A stretch of 64,000 nucleotides of DNA, from NCBI RefSeq assembly GCF_018294505.1, contig NC_057800.1, forward strand, positions 475,761,037 through 475,825,036. The letters run 5' to 3'. Position numbers and translations under genes: made by a program. The DNA is from Triticum aestivum (taxonomy: Eukaryota > Streptophyta > Magnoliopsida > Poales > Poaceae). Shown here one piece after another: positions 57,031-64,000 of this stretch. Each line of letters begins with the position of its first letter. The first letter of the stretch is position 1. The notes beneath the pieces are model-generated. The model worked only from the letters and a program-made list of their open reading frames with translations, searched no databases and had not been told where the DNA came from.

Positions 57031-57720
57031 AACGCGGCCCTCCCCAAGCTCGAGGCTATGCATCCGCTCAGGTGTTCCACGTGCACCATCACCTTCAGCT
57101 CGTCCGACCAGCTCAAGTGCACGGCAACTGCCGGTGCTCTCCCGATGCTCTACTTGCAAACCATCAGCAATGCGTCCTCGTCACCAAGACTCTCATCGAT
57201 GGTGGTGCGGGGCTCAATGTTCTTTCCATCGAGACATTCGACCGACTCCGGGTGCCCTATGACCAGCTGCAGCCCTCCAAGCTCTTCTCAGATCTGCCTC
57301 CACCACCCCAATAGGGCAGATCTGCCTCCCTGTCACCTTCGTCACCCGCGACAACTAGCGCACCGAGCTCATTGACTTCGACGTCGCTCACATCCGCCTT
57401 CCGTATAATGCCATCCTCGGCTACCTGGCCCTGGCCAAGTTCATGGCATTCACCCACCATGGATACAATGAACTCAAGATGCCAGGGAGACGCAACATCA
57501 TCACGGTCGCATGCGAGGAGAATGACGCGGTGCGCTCTCTCGAGCGCGCCTACGAGGCTGCGGTAGTCGAGAACCCAGATGTCGAAGGCATCCCCCCTGA
57601 GGCTGTCCCCAAGAAGAGAAGCAGCTGCTCCGCCAAGAACCTCAGGAGAGCGGGTCGTCCAGCGACACCACCTCAGGACCCGCGTTCACAGTCAGGCGCC
57701 TCCCTCTCTCACATAGGAAG
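57031..57720 (+). pseudogene. Element D aspartic protease (frameshifted)
   Basis: The catalytic D-G-G is retained (TKTLIDGGAGLNVLSIETFD, about 57182-57240), unlike element A. A frameshift precedes it and a stop and shift follow near 57310. Then come ELIDFDVAHIRLPYNAILGY and GYNELKMPGRRNIITVACEE in another phase. Confidence 0.82.
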
Positions 57721-57929
57721 GTGTGCCCGGTGACCTAGCCAACGTCATGAGGGAGGCGCTCGGGCGCCACGTCAAGGCATGCTTCAGTGCGCGCTTCCGC
57801 CAAGAGGGCAGAAGGCATGGGGAGCCAGGTGCTCAGGAGTTCATCACCAAGGCAATCGAGGAGCTTCAGGAGGCAAGAGCTATGGGGGGCGGCCGTCGCC
57901 CACCACTCGGCAGAGCTCCCTGCCCCGGC

Positions 57930-58221
57930 GAGGGCGGTTAGCTGTGCGTCTGCGTCAACATCCCAGGGCTCAACATTCCCACATCTCAAGAGCATTTCTG
58001 GCCATCACGCGTTGGCCGGTGTGAGGTTCCCCCCTCACAGCTACGTCTGCATGCCCTTCGGCTTGCTGAGCAGGGCTGTCGGGCATCAGCGTCACATGTG
58101 GAGCATCATAGCGGCTCAGGAGGCCAGGCACCAGGCAATCCTGACAGAGATGGCGATGGATCCTCGCGAGCTCCCCGGTCCCTCAGAGCCTCCTGAGGTT
58201 CAGGTCCTGGGCGGCTCATGA
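57930..58221 (+). pseudogene. Element D RT scrap with the same deletion as element A
   Basis: LCVCVNIPGLN is followed within about 30 residues by SYVCMPFGLLSRAVGHQR and the short tail ILTEMAMDPRELPGPSEPPE, ending TGA at 58219-58221. The arrangement equals element A 16600-16882. Confidence 0.8.
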
Positions 58222-59380
58222 GGAGCGACTTCTGCGGCACGCGTCCTTAGCTACTTCAACATCTCTTCAGCAATGGTGCCAGGTGACATTTTCTGGTTTA
58301 TTCTGTTGGGGGCGGCCCTCGAGTTGCACTATCCCCAAGCCGCGTGGGTCCGTCCCTGTGGCGTTTATCGTTTTGCATCTATCAGAACTAGCTCTACCCT
58401 ATCCATGAGTTGATTTATGATTATCTTATGTATGTCCGGTGCTTCGTCACCATGAACGTCGTACGCCCTTGCCAGCCCACCCACGACCGCCTCATGATTA
58501 AGGACTGGCACAGCGTTTGTGCTCGGGTCTGTCCCTGCAGCATCACTAAACCCAAGTGGCTGAGCTCTGGCTCGCGGGCCAGCTCCCGTGCACATCACCT
58601 CCCATAGTCTTTGGTGCCTTGTTCTTACATGAGCTAATCGGGGGCGGGTAAGTTAGGGCGGGCGACCCGGTGCCTTGCCACCGCGGGAGCCGCGCGCCGG
58701 TTGTATTTCTTCAGGACATTCGCATGAGAAGACTGGGCACGACGTCTGTGCTTGGGACCGTCCCTACAGCGTCGACAAACCCAACGGCTGAGCTCTGTCT
58801 TGCGGGCCGGCTGCGTTCGCATCACCTCCTGGGATCGTTGGTGTTTTGGCCTTCTCATGCAATAACCTCAGGAGATTCATTCGGCACAGGTCACCTAACC
58901 ATCTCGCAGGGCTCTTACAAGTGTTCCGAATCAAATTCAGGCGCAACCCGCCTTGAGGTAGGGCCTCGTGAGTCCCGCGTTGGCTCACGAGTGCCCATAC
59001 ACACCTCCTCTAGCCCTGTCGTGCAAGCCACGTGTCAGGGTGGGGCTGTACACGCCCCGGGGGCTCCACTTAGAGGGAGCCCCCACCCACACACCAGTGG
59101 AAGCACCATGCTCTGTGCTGGCAGTTGATACAGCCGAGGAGCGGCTATGCCCATGCAAGAGCAGAAGCGCCATGCTTCGCGCTGGTGATAAACAACTGAT
59201 GGCGGCCAACCGGCCGCAATAACCTCAGGGACCCGCCAGGCTCGGTGTTCAGCCTCGCCGCAACGCTCTCCCATCGAGAGAGTCGCGCAAGGGGGCTGGG
59301 CACGGGGGCTACACTCAGGCCACGCCTAGCGTACGCCACCCTGCCAGGTCCCTCGGATCTGGTCTTTGCACGCCCCTCCT
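58222..59380. repeat. Element D repeat region
   Basis: Non-coding. The motif gggtccgtccctg and its surroundings (aaacccaa-tggctgagctctg) recur near 58345, 58525 and 58752 (spacings about 180 and 230), related to 16980-17330 in element A. Confidence 0.6.
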
Positions 59381-60966
59381 TGCTACCTCTTGAGAATGCG
59401 TTGGTTTTCCCTTGAAGAGGAAAGGGTGATGCAGCAAAGTAGCGTAAATATTTCCCTCTGTTTTTGAGAACCAAGGTATCAATCCAGTAGGAGACAACGC
59501 ACAAGCCACCTAGTACCTGCACAAACAATCAAGAACCTTGCAACCAACGCGATAAAGGGGTTGTCAATCCCTTCACCGCCACTCGCAAAAGTGAGATCTA
59601 ATAAAGATAGTAAAGTAAATATTTTTGGTATTTTTGTTGTATAGATTGGAATGTAAAGATTGCAAAATAGTAAACAAGATGCGATGTAAATAAAAGAGAT
59701 GCAATATAATAAGAAGGAGACCCGAGGGCTATATGTTTCACGAGTTGCTTCTCTCAAGATAGCATGCATTACGGTGGGTGAACAAATTACTACCGAGCAA
59801 TTGATAGAAAAGCGCATAGTTATGAAGATACCTAAGGCAATGATCATGAATATAGGCATCACGTCCGTGTTAAGTAGACTGAAACGATTCTGCATCTAGT
59901 ATTATTACTCCACACATCGACCGCTATCCAGCACGCATCTAGAGTATTAAGTTCATAAGGACAGAGTAACGCATTAAGCAAGATGGCATGATGTAGAGGG
60001 ATAAACTCAAGCAATATGATATAAAACCCATCTTTTTATCCTCGATGGCAACAATACAATATGTGCCTTGCTGCCCCTACTATCACTGGGAAAGGACACC
60101 GCAAGATTGAACCCAAAGCTAAGCACTTCTCCCATTTCAAGAAAGATCAATCTAGTCGGCCAAACTAAACTGATAATTCGAAGAGACTTGCAAAGATATC
60201 AAATCATGCATATAAGAATTCAGAGAAGAACCAAATAATATTCATAGATAATCATGTTCATAAATCCACAATTCACCGGATCTCGACAAACACACCGCAA
60301 AAGAGTATTACATCGAATAGATCTCCAAGAACATCGAGGAGAACTTTGTATTGAAGATCAAAGAAAGAGAAGAAGCCATCTAGCTAATAACTATGGTCCC
60401 GAGGGTCTGTGGTAAACTACTCACGCTTCATCAGAGAGGCTTTGGTGCTGATGTAGAAGCCCTCCGTGATCGGTTCCCCGTTCGGCAGATCGTCAGAAAA
60501 GGCCCCAAGATGGGATCTCACGGGTACGGAAGGTTGCGGCGGGGGAAAAGTGGTTTCGTGGCTCCCTCTGATGTTTTTAGGGTATAAGGGTATATATAGG
60601 AGAAAGAAGTACGCCAGGGGAGCTTCGTGGGGCCCACGAGGGTGAGCGCGCGCCTACCCCCTGGGCACGCCCTCCTGCCTCATGGCCGCCTCACGGAGTT
60701 CCAGACTTCAACTCCAAGTCTTCTGGTTTGCTTTCGGTCCAAAAAATATCATCGTGAAGGTTTCATTATGTTTGGATTCCATTTGGTATTCCTTTTCCGT
60801 GAAACTCTAAAATAGAAAAAAAACAGAAACTGGCACTGGGCCTCCGGTTAATAGGTTAGTCCCAAAAATAATATAAAAGAGCATATTAAATCTCATTAAA
60901 CATCCAAAACAGATAATATAATAGCATGGAACAATAAAAAATTATAGATACGTTGGAGACGTATCA
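59381..60966 (-). mobile_element. Angela/WIS/BARE-type Copia solo LTR
   Basis: On the minus strand it starts TGATACGTCTCCAACGTATC and ends CTCAAGAGGTAGCA, the terminal sequence I know for Angela/WIS-type LTRs. The flanks CTCCT (59376-59380) and CTCCC (60967-60971) form a 5-bp target duplication with one mismatch. No internal domain is attached. Length 1586 bp. Confidence 0.88.
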
Positions 60967-61010
60967 CTCCCAAGCGGGACCTCAGCGAGGAAAGGTATGG
61001 ATGTATGTTC

Positions 61011-61360
61011 GTACGTCAAGTGAGACTCCTGAGCATCGCGAGTCAGGAGCCTAACTGGTCACGTAGCCCCTCACCCCTTGGTTTCGTCCTAGTGATCCGG
61101 ACAACCCAACGGCGGCTGAGGTATACGCGGGGCCGGGCCTTGCGGATGCAGAACGCTAAGACCTACTCTTGCATCTCCTTCCCGAGGGTTGTTTGTACGT
61201 CAAGGGGGACTCTTGAGCATCGTGACTCAGGAGACTAATTGGTCACGTAGGCCCTCACCCCTTGGTCTCGTCCTAGCAATCTAGAAGATCCAACAGCGGC
61301 TGAGGTATGTGCGGGGTCGGGCCCTGCCGACGCAGAACACCGAAGGAAATGGTAAGGAAA
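61011..61360. repeat. Two tandem ~184-bp units in element D
   Basis: 'gtacgtcaag...gagcatcg.gactcagga...taggccctcaccccttgg' occurs at 61011 and again at 61195. Related units lie in element A near 17510 and 17884, about 374 apart (roughly two units). Confidence 0.75.
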
Positions 61361-61502
61361 TCATGGAACCCTAGCAAGTTATTATAAACATATTGTATCT
61401 TAAGGGTACCAAGCACAAGTTCTTATGCCTCCATGAGGCACGATACATGTTGCCGGATTTGAACAAAGGGGAGCACCGCCATTGAGCCATCAAGCCTCTC
61501 CT

Positions 61503-64000
61503 TCAGCCTTGGACGCCGCCATCGCCTATGTGGGAAGCTCCGTTGTCAACAACCTCGCCGCCGCCCTTGCTGTCAGCCGTGGACATGGGGTCGGCGACAA
61601 CGCCCTTGCTGTCAGCCGCGGCCGCAGAGTCAATGGCGAGGAACTTCCGCAGTAGGGCCTCCACCCGATCCTTCATGGCCTCGGCAGCGGTGGTATAGGA
61701 CTCAGAGTCGACGGGCTCAAGCAAGGCACCGAGGTCAAAGCTGGTGTCCCATAGATAAAGGTGGATGAAGACACGCATCATGGTTGAGGTGGAAAGTGCA
61801 CGGGCCTCCCCTCCACCATGGAGCCCACTCCGACGATGATGGCCTCGAGCGTCGTGACGAGCTTAAGGAGCAGTGCGGCCTGGCCTTCATCTAGAGTCAC
61901 CAACGGCTCCTTGTTCCCACTCCCATAGATATCCTGCAGCGCCTTGCGGGACCTCAGCTCGAGGGAGTCGAAGGCGGCGCGCTCTACAGTGGCCATTTTC
62001 TCAGCAGTAGTGAGGCGCTTCTCCTTGGCCTCCAACCGGGCTTTGTCATCGGACGCCTGGGCCGCCTCCACCTCCTCCTTTAGCTTGTCCATGCAGCCGC
62101 GCTTCAAAGCCTGCTCATGGGCTACTTGCTCCTGCTCGGTGTCACGGTCGGCGACCGCAACTTCCTAGGTGTTTAGTTTCTCCTCCTGCTCCTCGAGCTG
62201 GCGGGCGTGGGTGGCCTGCTTGTCGCGAAGGGTTTTCAGCTCGGCCTCCGCCGCGCGACAACACTCCCCGGCGGCCTCAGTGTCCTTCAACGCCACGTCG
62301 CGGGCGGCTGCGGCAAGGCCGGCCACCTTCTGGCCCTCCTCTAGGGCTGTCACAGCATGGGCCCAGGCTGCCCTGATGGACGAGTCGGCCCGAAGCCACC
62401 CCGAGACCAACTCTAGGCTCCCCGAAGCCCTGCGTTGATCGAGGCCCTGAAGATCGTCCCGAAGCTGGTCCAGCATGGAGAAGGCCTCCTTCAGGGTGCC
62501 GGACATGGCAGAGGAATCAAGGCCCGCTGGCGAGATGATGGGGGGAGGAAGCGGCGCCAGTGTCAAGCCTGGCGAGGTGGCAGCAGCAGAGAGGGCCGGG
62601 GGCTCCGGAGCCCTCGGATCCTCAGCTGGCGCGCTCAGGGCGAGCGCCTGTGGAGTCGCCTCGACTGCAGGGGCCGCCTTCTCCTAAGGCTGGGCTCCAA
62701 AGCCTCGGGAGGGCGTCCTCGCCGCAGGGACAAGGAAGTCAGCTTTGTCCTTCTGCACCGAAGACGTTGCGACCACGACAGGACGCTGGGCCTCGGCGGC
62801 TTTTGGTGTCCTCCTTCTTCCTGTTTGCCGCTAGTGTCAGCCTAGCATCAAGACAGAGACATTGAGTACCATGTGAAGATCAAAGAACGAGGGCAAGGGG
62901 ATACACTAACTAATCCTTGGCGACATACTCCCTCTTCCTGCTCAGGAGCGCAAGCTTCCCAAGCACGGGCGTCGTCGCACTCTCAGGGGTGGACGAGCGC
63001 GCGACCGACTCTGTAGTGGTAGCGGGCGGTGGCGAGCTGGGGCCGCTGCCCGGAGGAATCAGCACCGACCTATCCCTCTTCAGGATCCCCTGCCTCAGCC
63101 TCTTCTGGGGGTCTCGTGGTGACTCCAGTGGGGAGTGGTGATTCCCTGATTGGGTGCTCGCTGGCGGTGTCGTCATTGGAGAAGGCCCAGAGAAGCTCAC
63201 TCTGCCGGGGGGAGGTCTCATCCATCTCCTCCAAGGCCGCCTATGAGTCCGCCTTTTCCTCCTCCTCGGACTCGCCGGAGGACGCCGTCACCAGGGTGCC
63301 AGGGGGCTGGGGAGGCTTCAGCGGCACAAGCCCACGCTCGTTGAAGGTGGGCATGGCGGTGGCCACCTTCTCTCCATCCGAGCGGCAGTACAGCGGGAGA
63401 TGGGAGTCCGTGGGGAAACCCTGGTCCTTCCCGAGCAAGGCGCGCATGACCTTTCTCAGCTCCTCATTGGGCAGGTTGTCCGGGCATAGTCGGAGGTCGT
63501 CTTCCGCGCCCTTCAACCTCCACAGGGGGCGCGAGTGCGCCTGGAGCGAAGCCAGGCACTACGTCAGGAACTTCTTGACGATCATGGCCCCTGTCAGCTT
63601 CTCCGTCTTCGGGTCCTCCGCCTTTAGGTCAGCCGACATCCTCTCTAGAAGCGGCTCTGCCCGGGGGTCGGTGAGCTTCTCATGAGCCCACCCTTCTAGG
63701 GGCGTTGGCGGCGCGGTTGGCAGCTCTAGCCGGGCGTGGGTGCGCTTGGCGTCCATGAAGACCCACTTGTTCTGGAAGACCTCCACCTTCTTCCCGGCCC
63801 GAGAGATAGCGTTGCTGCCATTGGCCGCGATGAAGCTGGCGCACCCCAAGCACTGGCCGCCGCTTATCCGAAGGTAGAAGAAGTGGCAGAACAACAACGG
63901 AGGGCATCACCCCCACGAACGCCTCGCAGTAAAAGGCGAAGATCGATAGGAGGAGGATAGAGTTGGGATGAATATGGATGGCGTGGAGCCCGTAATGGCG
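61503..64000 (-). pseudogene. Element D antisense multi-exon gene (3' part; 5' end beyond window)
   Basis: The gene runs opposite to gag and continues past the right edge. Pieces in gene order: FIAANGSNAISRAGKKVEVF, then QNKWVFMDAKRTHARLELP (63870-63700); acidic and Ser/Pro-rich segments (63500-62910); a long Ala/Glu-rich coiled coil (62566-62165, e.g. DTEAAGECCRAAEAELKTLR); another (62107-61900, EVEAAQASDDKARLEAKEKR); then SRKALQDIYGSGNKEPLVTL and HLYLWDTSFDLGALLEPVDS, with the stop at about 61503. A one-base frameshift near 61805 separates the last two. The layout (N-terminal globular domain, low-complexity linker, coiled coil, conserved C-terminus) equals the antisense genes of B and C. 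Function unknown. Confidence 0.6.

Larger units (their letters stand above)
50122..64000 (+). mobile_element. Element D: relative of element A, runs off the window, hit by two solo LTRs
   Basis: It has a single LTR at 50122-51008, then the same primer site, gag, protease and RT scrap as element A, a repeat region, and an antisense gene that extends past 64000. It is interrupted by solo LTRs at 51682-55871 and 59381-60966. The LTR start reads TATCGGCG, where element A has TGTCGGCG, so the terminal dinucleotide is mutated. The 3' LTR and target duplication are outside the window. Confidence 0.85.

Noticed and set aside
1..64000. tRNA, rRNA or CRISPR-like arrays
   Set aside because: I saw no cloverleaf-type tRNA gene, rRNA sequence or regularly spaced direct repeats with unique spacers; the repeats seen are LTRs, TIRs, microsatellites and decayed tandem units.

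Overview
The window is nuclear DNA from a grass of the wheat tribe (Triticeae; wheat, Aegilops or a close relative). The reasons are a GC-rich intronless monocot gene, nested LTR retrotransposons filling most of the sequence, and LTRs I recognise from memory as Triticeae types: an Angela/WIS/BARE-type Copia LTR (TGATACGTCTCC start), a Fatima-like Gypsy LTR, and ~4.2 kb Gypsy LTRs. No database search was possible, so family names are tentative. Structural calls (LTR pairs, target-site duplications, reading frames, splice-like sites) come from the sequence.

Layout. 1-5945: 3' end of a Gypsy-type element with a 4.15 kb LTR. 5946-7586: another LTR, with no internal domain attached. 7587-12863: the only low-copy island. 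It holds the one convincing intact host gene, a fasciclin-like arabinogalactan protein (8725-9462, +), a Mutator-like element with ~270 bp terminal inverted repeats and a perfect 9-bp duplication (10587-11810) that contains a Harbinger/Tourist-type MITE, and the 3' part of a host MYB/SANT-like plus NAM-associated-domain pseudogene (-). That pseudogene resumes at 30354-31020 and perhaps 37400-37665, because two LTR elements landed inside it: element A (12864-30353) and element E (31026-37351). 37680-39551: old degenerate LTR-derived DNA. 39552-50016: an old Angela-like LTR fragment split by element C (39626-48959, with a 242-bp assembly gap). 50122-64000: element D, a relative of A, hit by a 4.19 kb solo LTR and an Angela-type solo LTR and running off the window.

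How the retroelements relate. A and D are one gag-protease-only family sharing an internal deletion in reverse transcriptase. B (18440-28460, nested in A) and C share near-identical 484-bp LTRs, but B has protease-RT-RNase H-integrase while C has only gag-protease, so B-like elements are candidate drivers for C-like ones. All four carry an antisense gene in the 3' half of the element. In A, B and C a TATA box lies about 85-120 bp upstream of its ATG, and in B, C and D the gene looks multi-exonic. In A the antisense gene is different: it encodes a B3-like DNA-binding domain. It is the most interesting thing in the window. All retroelement genes here carry stops or frameshifts and should be read as pseudogenes.
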